64,000 nucleotides of DNA from Litoditis marina (GCA_964036275.1 OZ038434.1:8389060-8453059), one strand, 5' to 3'. Shown: positions 1 through 14,400, numbered from the stretch's first letter. A program made the numbers and translations. The notes: generated from the letters alone by a model not told the origin.

Positions 1-40
1 TTACAAACACAGCATCCTAGGCGAACTTGTGCTGTTTTAG

Positions 41-3000
41 CCTCTCCTTCCTCGAACGATTCCTTTACTACAGAAGAGTCACTTCAATGTTCCGCAGTTC
101 ATTGTTCTACACAGCTTTCCAAATTGTCTGTTTGTGTGCACCCCATTTTCTTATGGTTCAAACTCAAAACTTTGGTTTGAACTATCATCGAAGTTTTTCC
201 AGGTTTGTAAAGCGCGGTTCAACCGACGGTCCACGTTGTGGAACCACAAACGAATTCACTCCGATGCAAAACCCTTCGTATGTACAGTATGCCAGATGAC
301 GTTCAAGTGGAAGAACAGTCTCAAGGTAACACTTGTTTCGTAAAATTTATATTACTGACAATTTCTATGAAATAAACAACTGCATGCATGAATCATGCTA
401 ATAACTTTCCATTTCTGTTATTCTCTCTGTATTGCCTTCCGGTCAGCATCTAAGTTTTTCTTCTCTTGTCGTATTATCAGGGATGCTTGATAATTCAGGA
501 ATAAGTCCGACCAGTAGATTGAATGATTCTGTTCTGATTCCTTCCTAGTGTCACCCACACCCTATCCACTTTCAGTGCCATAAGGAGATGCATCTTCGGA
601 AGAACGAGTCTTCCGCTCACCTAGACAACGACCTGCGGCAGTTGACCTACGCCACGGCCGCCAAGAGAAGACTGGTACGATTTGATTAATATTCCATTGT
701 CCTTGTCTATAGGAATAGAGTATTCATTGGAAAAATGAACAAAACTGCATGAATTTTTGTATCCCGACTCTTTGATCTTGGTTGTATTCACAAACGGCAC
801 CATACGCAGAATTATTCAAACAAGACGTTTTAAAGAATCTTTTATCGCCTTTATCCTTGCGTTCCATCAGATTGCACACATAATTATGGAAAAAATTTAA
901 GGGCTAGGTCTGACTAAGACTGTTAAATTTCCCAACCTCATGTTAGTCGAGTACAGTTCACTTTTTCATATATTCCGCCTTGAAACATTTTGAACTGTTT
1001 GCAGATGCAAGATCAGGAGGAGAGTGGGAAACCAATCACTTCAGCCTCATCTGCTATTCACAGTCAACCCCTTATAACAACGACCACCCCCAAGAAAAAG
1101 GCTAACAAGGTAAGTTAAGGATGGATGAATAGTTTATTATTCTCTAGATACTGATTGTTTAACTTTCATCAGGTTCGTGACTCGGGATTTTCTGCTAAAT
1201 CTAAACAGAAACTCACCAACAGACACAAAAAGTGAATATAAAATGAATATGATGTTCCTGGTTTTCGTTGTACTTGATGGAATATGTGAATTTCACAATC
1301 ACTGTTGAAAAACAATAAACAATACATTTTCAGGGAAACAACAACCAGTCTCTCTCGTCTTTGCATCTGAACTCGTTGCAGCAACCATTGCAAGCTGTGA
1401 GTGATTTCTTCTCCGTGAGTTTGAACATCATACACAAAACACAGAAGAAATTAGAACACCGTAAAGTAGTTTTATATTCAAATTCTCTGTTCAGAGTGCG
1501 TTGATACCGCCTTCGGACCATCAGCTGGATCTGGATACCAGCTCACTAGACACCCTCGTCAACACAAATCACAGCAACATGCTGCTACATCTCTACGGGT
1601 AAGATATTATGCTCAATATATTTTGATCGGATTGTGTATCATAATCACTATACTAGTGGTTGAGTTTGAGAACAACACCCTAGTTCGTTTTCAAGTTTAC
1701 CAAACTATGTACATCTTTCTGTTCACTCTTAAACGCTTGTAACGGTTAGCCTTTTCGAAAATGGTCTCAAAAACAGATGTTGAGGTTACCAAGAAAGTTA
1801 GAATTGGGAGATATGAATAACTATAAAGTTGTAGATATGATTGAACACGGATTTGATTTTAGCGAGATGGACTCCTCGGCACCACGTCATGCCACGTCAA
1901 TGTTGTCCGGATTGGATGACTCGAACATGTTGGGAGGACAATTGAACGGAGACGCCAAGTCAGAGGTATGGTTGAGTAATCTGTAATATGTTGAACTCGT
2001 CTGTTACCACTGGTTTCATCATACCTCAATTCATTAATTCACTTTTTATCATCATTTTTTATACTTCAAATTAATGAGAAGCTCACTTGCGAAATGCTGC
2101 CAGCGTTGAGTGACTACACTGCTATTATAGTTTTTCATCAATAAACATTACAAACGCATGGTGATGTCTTGATTAGGTAAAAATAGGTAAAAGTTCACTG
2201 GAACTTATCTTTAACGTCTTGACTTTCAATTTAATTTGAGATACAAGCTGATTGAATATTTCTACCTTTTTTAGTCTCCGATGAACGCAGCTACAGCTCC
2301 GATTAATGTGCATTTGCCAATGCAGATCAATATGTTCAATTTCCGACCAATTCAAACTCAGCTGGTTAGTTAAACCCGTCAATACATTCCTACGCAATGA
2401 CACATAGAAACATCAACGATGCACGTGAAGATAAAATACTAATTTTGAAGATAGAAAAACAAACATTTCAACAAAGTTGTATTTCTAATGTGCTACGTAC
2501 ACACTTTCTCGCAAAACATTAAGTACACACTTTCTCAATAGTCTTCGAAACAAAATTTAATCGAACTGAGAATCAACGTTATTTTCCAACATTGTGGTAT
2601 TGGAACCTAACCAAACATTCCTTTAAGCCGTCGGTGCATCACTTGACGTCCACCTCCCTTCCGTCCGTATCGATCGATTACGGTGTCCAGCAGAACGACA
2701 ACGTGTCCCATCCGCAGTACATTGTGACCAGTCAACCGGAAATGATGATCTCTCAGAACGGACTCGGTTACCAGCAACCGGTGAGTTGACCGGCTATTTT
2801 GTAGTTTGATCTCGAGGCTGATTAAACTATAATTCGCGTTGCCCGTTACTATGCAAGCCGACTTGCGACCTGCATTCAATCTGAATAACATCCAAACATT
2901 CAAAGAATGATCATTGTAAATGTGAGCAACGCTTGTTGTATTTCGTACTGAGCGAACAGAAAACAACTGCTTCAAGCCAATTTCTCTATTGATCGATTTT

Positions 3001-3581
3001 TCTCATTCAAAAGGTATATGTGCAAATCTGGAGAAGACAACCCGTTAATGACTAACGGTTCAGTGCGAATCGCGTGTCTTTCTTAACGTTTTTCACATTT
3101 CAACTTACTTCACGCATTCATGGATAATGATAATTATTATGATTCATTGATCACGTGTAGAGAGACAGAAATTCTGTCAATCAAACAGCCACATGCATGA
3201 TAGTGAGGAATTGGCTAGATCAAAGATCACCCCGCGTCATTCTGTCGAGTTTGTAGTTTGCTCTTGATGCTTTTTTCACATAAACTCAAAGTTCAGAACT
3301 GTGTTTGCCCATCTAGAACTCGAATATTTTAACGACATAATATAACTGTACCTGAGTATTTTAATAAGTTCCCCTCTCTCTCACAGAAATTCATTTAGTT
3401 TCAGCTGGACCAGTGTCTGATTCTCACTCCGGGCCAGGACTACGTTCCCAACTTCGACTATCAAATGCTCTCCGGCGCGTATCAGATGCAGCCCGAACAG
3501 GAGCATCAGCAGATGCAGCAGCCGCAGAACGAGCAGGACAACCTCAACGAGGAGAAGGTTGTCCCGTACGAGCAGTGGTAG
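41..3581 (+). CDS. pat-9: C2H2 zinc-finger transcription factor, probably PAT-9 (5' end outside window)
   Basis: Nine exons are visible: 41-96, 203-325, 576-674, 1005-1109, 1334-1396, 1495-1598, 1863-1965, 2275-2364, 2628-2780, plus the last exon 3405-3581 ending in TAG. All phases agree. The first three exons encode two C2H2 fingers, one reading C-x3-C ... H-x3-H (ending WNHKRIH) and the next FVCTVCQMTFKWKNSLKCHK. A long tail follows, rich in Gln, Asn, Ser and Asp, like an activation region. The final exon is Gln/Glu-rich (QPEQEHQQMQQPQNEQ). A nuclear DNA-binding regulator is the natural reading. I assign pat-9, a muscle-attachment regulator in C. elegans, because I recall pat-9 lying next to osm-1 on X. 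The domain alone would not prove it. The start and at least one further finger may lie upstream of the window. Confidence 0.72.
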
Positions 3582-5422
3582 ACTACCGAAGCTCCAGTCC
3601 TTTAACCTCTCCCTGAACATCTCACCCTCATATCTCTTTCCTAGGGTCAATTTACCGTTTCGTATAGCTAGTCATTAGGTTTTGATAGCGCTATTCATTC
3701 AAGACTGTTTGCAGCAACTCAAAACCTTACAATCTGATGTATTTTTATCAGTTCGTTTATTAGTTGTTTACAATCAGAAAAACAACTTTTTCAAGGTTTT
3801 GTATTGCTGAACGAGCCATCGCATTTTATACTTTTGTGATTTCAAGCCAGTATTCCCGCCATCCACGTCGCTCAATGATTTTGATGTTTATTGATTTTCT
3901 CGTTGCATCACAGTGTTTAGTCGATCTTTCCCAGCCATGAGTCAGCCATAATTTCTCTTTCGTATCTGATGTGTTTTTCACGTAATCCACGTGGATTCAG
4001 AGTGCCATTCATGTAATTAGACGTGCCTTATATTGATAGTGTCTTCCCGACTAGTCCTTCCTATTACAGTAGGCAAGAGAGAAAGCAGAAGTCTAGGCAT
4101 ACTGTATACTCGATTATGTCATGTGAAGATCTCTGCTATTCTTATTCGCTCACAATGAGCCAAAAATGACCCCGTCGGGTTTAAATCAGCCTTTCGAACT
4201 TTTTTTTGGCCTAGAAATTAGGTGCATTCAGCAAAAACTACTGGTGCAAGTGAGTTATTAGTGCCAGTTAAGCTCGAAATTTCCGAAATTTTCCATGAAG
4301 TAAAAGTTTACCAATGGAAAAACTTTGAATTTGTCGAGAAAGTGGTATTTGTGACATCACTGAACCAGCAAACGTCCCTGGTGCTATGGAAATGTATGAA
4401 CTTGTCTTCCTTCTAATAATTTCCCAATGTTACATATCTCAACTACGCTGTGTGGAGAATTTTATCTTCAACTTTTGCTCATTTTCCTTCAGATATGTAT
4501 GTATATTATGTAGAGTGGTGAATCGGTTATATGGTATTGTTATGTCTTTTTCGTGTGCCTTGTTTAAAGTGTCTTCTGTTCTATATTCAGAGTGTATCTA
4601 TGAATAAAGATTCCTTCTAAATCCTTGTTTTTCAAGTGAAACCAGACAAAGTGTTAACATTAAGAGTAACTTGGTAACAAATGAAAGTTACCCTGATTAT
4701 TTCTTCACATCTTTTTACTGGATGATGGTTTTCAAATTCTTCGTGCAATAAAAACAAGTAAGCAGAATAATAACATTATACTCTCTCGCATTTTGTTGAA
4801 GTTTGATATAAATTGTTACAAATGTATAACGTACCATTCACAATTACCTTCACTCTCACACACGATTCACTTCAGTGATTTACACGTGTACAAAAAAGCA
4901 AAAAGTGAGAGCCGAAACAAACGATTATTGCAGAATAAGATTCTTATACGTGATTTGTTTGTATGTGATGAGCCAACACTTGCTTTCTACCTTATAAGTA
5001 CGTATTGCACGAAAATTTGCGAATTTTGATAGAGGTGTGCCAGTGGGACACTTTTCCGCCACTTTGCTTGCCTATGGCACAATACCGACACGAAATAGTG
5101 CATCAACGGATCTAAAGTAAGACCCACTTTTTTGGCCGTCTTGGTCTTTCTGCGAATTGAGCTCAATTGCGTATCACTTGTATTTGTTTCTTCAGATGTC
5201 GACCCCAAAAAAGCTTCCAATGGCAACTTTTCTGATCTCAATTTTGGGTAGCCAGTGAAATTACAAAAACGAGTAAAGTCCACTAATTCTAGCGAATGCC
5301 AATACTTGAATTATACTGAATATTATAATCATACATAAATTCTAGTCAGTACTTTAAGTTTACATTATATTATAGTTTTAGGTTGTTTACTCTATGTTTG
5401 TGAGTTTCTTCTGTGTAGTCAG
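3582..5422. other. pat-9 3' UTR and intergenic spacer before osm-1
   Basis: The AT-rich sequence after the zinc-finger stop has no convincing same-strand exon. The first AATAAA in good context is at 4603, so the 3' UTR could be about 1 kb, long for a nematode. A minus-strand open frame of 98 codons (4987-5283) lies here but has no recognised domain. The osm-1 promoter occupies the last part. Confidence 0.5.
4603..4608 (+). terminator. Candidate poly(A) signal of the zinc-finger gene
   Basis: AATAAA about 1,020 bases after the TAG stop. No closer canonical hexamer on the plus strand stood out, so it is inferred to serve the upstream gene. Confidence 0.45.
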
Positions 5423-5436
5423 GTTGGCATGGCAAC
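5423..5436 (+). promoter_or_regulatory. X-box (RFX/DAF-19 site) of osm-1
   Basis: GTTGGCATGGCAAC is a near-palindrome that differs at one position from the RYYNYY-AT-RRNRAC consensus. It ends 47 bases before the osm-1 ATG. X-boxes bound by the RFX factor DAF-19 drive intraflagellar-transport genes in ciliated neurons, usually within a few hundred bases of the start, and C. elegans osm-1 is a classic target. Confidence 0.8.
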
Positions 5437-5452
5437 CCACGCGGCACCCACA

Positions 5453-5470
5453 ATGCCAGTCAAGTTGTAA
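5453..5470 (+). other. Short upstream ORF before osm-1
   Basis: An ATG lies 30 bases upstream of the osm-1 start and opens a five-codon frame (MPVKL) ending in TAA. It would matter only if the mature 5' end lies upstream of it. The transcription start or a trans-splice site could exclude it. Confidence 0.3.
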
Positions 5471-5482
5471 CCAAAACCTCAA

Positions 5483-8400
5483 ATGAAACTCCGCTATCTG
5501 GCCAATGTTGTCACTCAGCAGGTAACATTATTCTCATCATAGTTTTGATTGTGTTTTTCAATACTCATTACATTATATATTGAGTGTTGCTTGTAACCCC
5601 TACATGTGCACGCCCGAAAAAAATGGAGTGTTTGGATGAGTGTTTTTTTCTCGGATAAACGAAAGAAAAATTGAGAAAAAATTAATATTGATGTTTATAA
5701 AATATAAAAAAATTGATGAATATGCGTTCAGGAAGGTGCTGCCCGAGTTGGAGGTATTTCCTGCTCTTCCAATGGTCAGAAAATAGCCATCGCCGCCAAC
5801 GACAGAAGCATTTCCCTGTTGGACGAGAAGGGAGAACTACGGGACAAGTTCTCAACCAAGCCCGTCGACGCTAAGGCGGGTCATATTCGTTTTCATTCCT
5901 TCGTTTTTGATCATGTGAAAGTTTTCAAAGAACCTTCGGTATTTTCTGCAACGTTGTGTTCCTATATCAAAATGCATTCATTTTGCAATACCATTTCCTT
6001 AGCAGCATTAGAAAATTTGATTGCGTTCTGTAGGGTGTAGGAGCCCATGTAGGATAAAGTTCACACCAGTCCTACTGAGACTCTTACATTAACCTTACGA
6101 AATTTCCGAAGGCTGTTGTGAAGCTGAAAATTTAGTTTATCAAAAGTCCGCTCGTCTATTTACTGTCCCTGAGTACGATAATGAGGTGCGAAAATCCTCA
6201 ACCTTTCCGATCACAAGTGAGTGAGAAAAACAGCTTGGAAGTTTCGAAATCCTACTGTAGGAGTCTCAGTAGGAATGAAAAAGAATATAAAAGGGACGTA
6301 TACACACACACTCGTAGTCAAACTTGTACACTTGCAGTCGAGGGAAGTCACTCTAAAGTATAGCATGAAAAGAAACAACTATATAGAAATAATGATTGTT
6401 CTTCATGCTTCATTGACGAATATTTATTTGACAGAAACTGCCACAGGAACACTTGTTCATAGCAGTACAACATTTTTTGGCATATTTTTCTTTAAGTTCA
6501 AATGTTTCGTTACCATGTGTGTCCAAGAGAACTTTTTTTCAGTTCGGCAAGAAGTCTTATGTGATTCAATGTGTGTGTTTCTCGCCGGATTCTTCCAAAA
6601 TAGCCATAGGACAGTCAGATAATGTGGTTTACGTCTACAAGATCGGCTTCACTTGGTGAGTACGAACGATTGGCAAAAACAGAAGCAACTTCTTGATCAA
6701 TACAAATGACTTTAAAACATTACGATGTGAATATACGGCGTCCGTTTGAATGTAAAAACAAGGGTATAAGATGAAGCATGCTTTTGTGTCCCGAACCCAA
6801 GATAATTATCACAGAAAAAACCTTCGCATCCGCTCTTTAATATATTTCATTTTAACTGATGACTAAGATGCTACTTTGCGGCACTTTTCGAAAAATCGTT
6901 CCATAGACTAATTTCAGGAACGAGAAGAAGGTGATTGTGAATAAACTGATGCAGTCGTCAGCAGTCACCTGTCTCGATTGGCCATTCGATGATAAAGTGC
7001 TGGTCAGTTTTAACGAACTCCTTTGATGAATTTTCAGAAACTTTCTTGTGTGTGTTCTGTACATGTTCTCGTTTTTTCTGCTGTGATCCACATGTGTCAC
7101 ATGTCTTTTACTTGACCGTGTAGAACTTTTGTAATTTCATTTGGATTCTGTCGTGTTGTATTGAAAACATGTTAACATCCTCGTGATATACTCGTATTTA
7201 AGGTCCAAATAAAGGATTGCTCCGGATGTTTTCTTCATATGTTTTTCAATCGCAACTGTTTCAGATTGGTCTACTTGATGGGAAGGTCCGTGTGGGCCTC
7301 ATAAAGTCCAACAAATGTAGTTCGCTGTTCAAAACGGATCAACCACTAGTATCTCTCACGAGCAAGTTTGTTTTCAGACTGTTTTTCTGAACCCCCATTT
7401 GCTTCTCGCTGAACTCGGTTCTGTGTTGAGAATCAACCCGCGAATGTGGCGCCATCAAACTAGTATGCACTCCGCACTTGTTTCTGAAAACTAGCCCATC
7501 TGTGTACCTTTGATCTACACATTCTATTATCTGTTTGGATGAACCGAGTACGTTGCTCTGGATCGCGTAATCAATGAAGTGGAAGACTATCCCCAACTAA
7601 CATAGTGAATATTTTCAGTCCCAGAAAAACGGCGTTTCTGAGCGGCCACCAAGACGGATCCGTCATTCTCTACAATTTCAGCAGCAAAGCTCAGGTTACT
7701 TTTCGAATCGTTGAACACTATCGTTAACTTGAATTACTATGAAAACAGTAAACAGTCGAGCCGATCTTCCGAACTAGAAAGAGTTCAGAATGTGTAATGG
7801 TTATGAAATTAAAACATTTCTGATGAATTCGGTATAGTATAAATTGGTTCAGACCAAAATCTGTACCCTCCAACTGTCGCCGCACAGTCTCGCCTTCACG
7901 GCTCATGGGCTAATGGTGGCGGGCGCAGATCGAAAGATACTCTCATACACAGGTTTGTGACAAATAACTTTGGTTTTGCCGAGTAACAATGAGTAACTTA
8001 CAAAAAAGAGCCGTACTCGTGTGTAAGTTTGTGATAGTTTCGTTTCTGAATCATCACATACTGGAACGTTCAACCGATAAATGGTCATCTAAAAATTATT
8101 AAGCACAAATTACATATTTCTGTGAACAACGTTCCATTTTCAGAGAACGGGGTCGTGCAACAGCAGTTCGATTATTCTGACCAGGCTGAGAAAGAGTTTT
8201 CAGCAATCACAGTCGATCCAACCGGTCAAAATGTGGTAGTTGGCAGTTACGATAGGTCAGCAAACAACATAAATAAGGAAGTCGTCGAACTTACAGTGTG
8301 ATCGCACTTTTTCTGTACACTGTGCTCCGGTTTCTATACGATTCATTCTCAAACAATTTTTGAGTGCCTCATTTCAAAGCGAACCTGAAAGCGGTACGAT

Positions 8401-11400
8401 ACGTTTAACTCTAACTAACCAATCAAATCGAGAAAATTACATTCCTTTAAAAATGCTGCGTCACAACATGTTCGATGTAACACAACTGTGTTGAAAGTGT
8501 TTATTCAGTTTTATCCTGTACGAGTTTGATTATATCTACTGAGCAATCATTTGTATGGTTTCTGTTCTGACATCTTTGCTAGTAGAAATTGCTTCCAAAG
8601 GGTTAGTATCCTCGGATCTGGCCACCGCGATATGGACCACCAACTTATCTCTTTTCGGCACACCTGCCAGACGGGTGACCTGAAATTCTACTCAATTCCA
8701 CACGCACGCGAATTCTCACAATATCCGTTTAGAAATTTCGATTTACCTTGTCAACGATTTCGGCAAAAAGTTTCCTGCACAAAATCCAAATCTCTCTAAA
8801 AAAGAGTCAGACAATCATCCGTTATATGTAGGTGCACATAATACCTGCAGTTTCATTCTAGAGGTTTCTAGAAATTAATTTACAAATCGGCGCAATTAGC
8901 GTTTTTCCTGAGAAAGTTTTTGTTTGTGTTAGTTTGTTTCGTAAAAGTTAACAAGAAGTCCAACTCACCTCTAGAAGCAGAGTCTGGCCAGGCTCCACAA
9001 AACCCCGAACTGGCTTCACACGATAATCATTGTTATTTGTGGTTTTAATCTGAAATAATCCGTTCGACCGACACTTCTAAACTTGGTGAAAAGAGAAAAT
9101 ATAATATTCGGATAACTTTCTTCAATCTCTTTGACATTCTACTTTTTCTATTTTTTTCTAAGAGTTATAGTGTTTAACTTTTTTCTAATTGCTGAATTTA
9201 AAAAAAACAATGAACTTACCTGGAAAACTAGTCGAACTTCTCCTTGATTGGTCAATTGTGATTTTGAAACTCCTCCATTAGCATCTAAGGTTATATCGGC
9301 TGGAGAAATAAGGGTTGCAGCCATTCAGTCAGTAGGAAAATCTAGAAATGATCATCTCGAATGGAGAAAAAAACGTGAGCGCTGGAGAAACCCTGTGAAG
9401 TACACGTTAACACGTGGCTTAGTTTGAAGTATGAATTGCAAATAATTGGGAACTACAGGATAAACCAATCGGAATGTTCGTTGAACCTCTGAGCAATGAA
9501 TCGAAGTTCTTTAAAATAGTGCCACTTATCGGCAAATGTATTCTCTAAACGTACACTGAGAGTGGAACGAAAACGTCAACAATCACCATAAAATCACTCT
9601 ATTGAATCACTCTATTCTCTTCATAAAATCATAAAATCATTCTATTGAAGTCCACTTAATTGAAATTTCGCATCACATCAAAAACTATGCACTTCATTAG
9701 TGCACGTTTCCATTGAATATATCTGACAATGTGCTGATTCGTTTTCTATGAAGGCTCCGTCTTTTCTCGTGGTCCTCTCGCCGTGGTGCGTGGGATGAAG
9801 GGGCGCCGTTGGAAATAAAGAATTTGTACTCGGTCACGGCCTTAGGCTGGAAAGGAGATGGATCTACCATTTACTGTGTAGGTTACACTCTCAACCAATC
9901 AATGTAGACACTTCAAGTTTTGTAAAGCTTCTGAGCTAATTCAACTATGGTGTTCCAGTTGCGTCGATGAACGATGGTTCTGCGCTTGATACAGAATCTC
10001 ATAAATGATTGAAACTTATCTGTGTATACAGTCTACCAAACTACAACTCTTACAACAACTACAACAAATTTAGTCACCCCAGTATTTTCAGGGCACCATT
10101 TGTGGCGGTGTGATTGCGATCGACTGTTGTCTGCGTCGAGGAATGTTGAAGAGTCGCTTCGAGACCACCTATGTGGCCCCATCTCACGTCATAGTAAGAG
10201 ACGTGACCACGGAATCTCGGACCAATGTGGTATCCACCAAGGGATTGGCCATCGACGATTTAAAGGTATCTCACCACTCTAGCTCACCTAATATCACAAT
10301 CTGTTAGCATCCATGAATCGATTAACGCTTCTTTGTTACGCGTTTGAGCACTTTACGAGTCATCAGACTTTCTCAGTAGAACGGTATCATAAACATAAGT
10401 AGCAGGTTTTGAGCCAGATATAGCTCTAACTGAAACTCACGCGTATTTGTCGTCAGTTCGGCAGCAAGCTGCGTGTGTCTCGAAAAGTGTAAACACAGTG
10501 CTCAGGGGTGTTCTCACCAGATCTTAGAATATTATTAGCGCATCAGAATCCTTTTTCATACAGATGATGGGGAAAGATCGTTTCGTTGTGGCTACTACCT
10601 CTTCCACCCTGTTATTGGCCGATACGGAAACCGGAAAATCATCGGAAATCGAGTGGCAATCGGGTGGAAACGAAAAGTTGGTGAAACGTGTTCCCTTGTA
10701 ATCAACTTCATTTTCACGTAGTAGTAATCATGATCTGCCCGATCGAATATGTTCCGACTTATAGTGTACTAGTACTTATTAATCAATCTAAAAACTATTA
10801 TTGAAAATAAAGAAGTGAAAATATTGAAAATGAAATTGCAGATTCTACTTTGATTTCTCCAATGTCTGTGTTCTGATCAACGCGGGAGAGATAACTGTGG
10901 TGGAGTACGGGATTGACGGGGCACTGGGATGGGTGAGAACGGAACTCACCAGTCCTCATCTCATTAGGTAACTTGTTACTCACCATGAGAACAAGACACA
11001 ACAGACATCGGGCAAACCGTTTACAGAGAATAATTAGATGTGAACCTCTACGTAAAATTCAGCTATGACCAGGACGTTGTGCAAAATCAAAAAATGAAAA
11101 CAAGAACTTTGTTAGAAGTGGCACAATGGTTCTTGAAATAAGATCAACCCAGATAACAGTGTTTCAAATCAGTGGTACCGTGCATTTTGCGGCTCTTCGC
11201 ATTATGTGTTCGCTTCCATTCAGCAAATTACGTGCATAGAAAGCGCTGACACGACAGTACATTGTAGCTTGTTCCCGCTGCGTTCGAGTTGGAATTTTAG
11301 AACTTCAGTGCATACAACGGAAACTAAAACTCATGTGTGGCCATTCTCCGTGGTGTCTCCTGTTTATAATGCAAATTCATCAGCAAGTTTTTTGCGTTAT

Positions 11401-14400
11401 GCAGCGGATTGCAGCTTTCTAACAATTTGTGAATATAGCATTTTGAAATACTCGACAGACAAAGTTTAGCTTAGCAATCGATTAACTTCAGATCATTTTC
11501 CTAAATAACAATTTGTCATTCCAGTATCCGAACAAATGATCGTACCTCGGTATCAGGTCAACCTGTGAAAAAGATTGCGTATCTACCTGATCCAACTAGC
11601 ATCTCAATACGTGAGTTGAGCAGAATCTTTGTTCTATCATAATCATTCCTCTACTTTATGAATTAGTTTTTCAGTGAACTTCGTTACTGGAAACCAGGAG
11701 TTTTCTCTCAATCACACATCGGCTATAGATTGGATAGAGGTACGCTTACTACATCAAGTAATCAACATTGGTATGCATTTCGTCGGTTATACGGTAGTTT
11801 TCGGTGCACTCAATTAGCTTCAGATCAAAACTTCCGAAATAAAGTAAATTGAAGGTAGATCTCATCCCTCCGTTCAATCCACTTACAATCTACATTGTTG
11901 TTTCTAGATTGTTAAAGTAGGACCATTATGTGAACCAATCCCGTCCTTTAAACTGCAATGGAAAAATGTGTTGCGGTTTGAAGGACTGAAGTGTTGCGAT
12001 TGGACCACATAATAGTCCTTCTTTAAAATGTCTCCTCTCTTCAAATCTCCTTTTCAGTTGAACGAGACGGCTATGAAACTGTTGTTCCGAGACAAACGTT
12101 CGCGTGTTACTCTGGTGGATCTGGCATCGGAACGACGAACGAACCTTCTCTCTTTCTGTACCTACACCCAATGGGTTCCATTGAGTGATGTCATCGTAGC
12201 TCAGTCGGGAGAGACTCTCCATGTCTGGTGGGTTCACATGAAGTGCTTAGGATAGTTCAAACTTCTGGCACGTTGTTTCGCTAGTTGTTTAGCCGTGAAC
12301 AAGAGAAAGTGCATAGATCATTATGCGCAGTTGCACTATCTTCTCCTCAGATTTCCGCCACTAATGAAATTGGTAGCATGTGTTTAACGGTTTGATGAAC
12401 CTCATAACTCAGATCGAAGTGGACATTTCATGCTTATCTGGTACGGTGTCTGGAAGCCTATACTATAAATGAAAAGTGAACATTCTCTCAGAATATGTTT
12501 TTTCACAAACATGCGCTGAATTGAAGTTTTGAACCGAAGTTCTCTATTTTAGGTACAATCCTGATCTTCCGGAACAGGTTACCACGGTTCAGGTGAAGGG
12601 CGAAATTGAAAACGTGCTCCGCGATGCCGACCGTACCGAGGTTATTGTTCAGGTGCGTGAAAAACTTTGCATCTTCCGTGTCATTAATAATATTTTTCTC
12701 AATGATTCGACATGCATTTTCAGGAATCGAATGCAAAAGTCGCCTACGAACTAGACAATACTCAGATTGAGTTCGGAACGGCGCTGGAAAACCGCGACTT
12801 CGAGCGAGCCGTCCAATTTCTCGAAAATCATACCGGTGGAATGGATACGTGAGTGGCACTTGTTTTTCCACACTAGAAGTTCATGAAGCAGTGTCGTGAA
12901 ACGGAGAGGATTCGCATAAAAGTTACTTTATTCTATTTTAAATATTTTGCGTAGATGTCAAATTGACTTCGAGCATAGCTTCAGATAGTATAGAATACAT
13001 GTGATATTTTGTGGGCTCTTGAAATAATAGTGTTCGGGTTCAATCTCTTACTTTCTTCAGTTACATGATGTGGCGTCGCGTCGCGGACCTAGCTCTGGAG
13101 CAGCATAAGCTACTCATAGCTCAGCGGTGCTACGCAGCCATCAACGACATCGCCAGAGTCAATATGTTACATGTGAGCGGGTTTAACGTTTGGTCAGACA
13201 CAAATATCTGTATCGATCCATCTTGATAAATTGTACTTTGTTCTTTCTGGCTATGCACACAGTCACTCGAAACGTTTCTTTTTTTTTGTGTTTCCTCATT
13301 CTGCTCATGTTTTAATTCTACGTAGAAGGTTAGAACAGGAATTAACGTAGTGTTTGTGCAAATTGGCCTTCTTTCTCAAATTTCTCATCAAACCTAACTT
13401 AAAACCTTTATGTTTACTTGTTTTAGGATACTATCGAGTTAGCCAGCAAGGCTGCTTTGGAAATAGGCGGTGACGGTACGCAGTACTACAAAGTACGCGC
13501 CAACCTGGCAAGAATGGCTAAAAGGTTCAAGGAAGCGGAGAAAATATACTTGGAACAGGTAAAAAGAGTGATTATTACAAAACAATCAAAAAGAACTTTT
13601 CATATAAGAAAAAAATCGTTCTCACACATGTAGCACTAAAATATCACTAAGATCTAGTCGACTAAGCGGCGAGGTCTGGAGACGTTTGAAAGTTTGAAAT
13701 TTTCTTGTAAGTATACATTGCACTATTCTCACAGGAGTGTGGGTCAGAAATAGATCGATTCAATAACCATGCTTTACAGAAAAGTTCTTGGTAATTGTGA
13801 TACCCCATAAATTACAGAATTCCGTGGAGGACGCCATCGAAATGTACCAGTCATTGCATAAATGGGACGATGCACTTGAACTGGCGAAGGCAACGGTGGG
13901 TGTTCGAAAAATATTGATAATTTGGAGAATATATATCATGTTCTTAACTCATCCAAAAAAAATTTCAACCTCTGAAAATTAACTCTTTGTAAAAAAAATA
14001 ACAAAGCATATTTCAAACATCACAATAATTTTAGAACTTCCCTGGTTATGAGCAGTTGAAGGCCACGTACTACAGATCGCTCTTCGACACAGGGCAAGAG
14101 GCAAAGGCGGCTGAGGTGGAGTAAATTTTCCAATTTTAAACTTTGAAATTTATAACTAGGAGGAACATATTCTTAACCCACCCTTAAACTTTATGGTATC
14201 GTGGTACTTAAACTTGTCAAACAGTACTAATGATGGAAATTATGAGTATGATGTGAATGTTCGTATTTCAAAGCTTACTGAGTTATAGAGAGGCACAGAA
14301 ATAACTAGAGCAGCTACTCTCGAAGAACAATGTATATACAAATAGTTCCAGTTGAAAGTTTCTGAAGGAGACCTCTCGGGTGCCATCCAACTGTTTCTAC

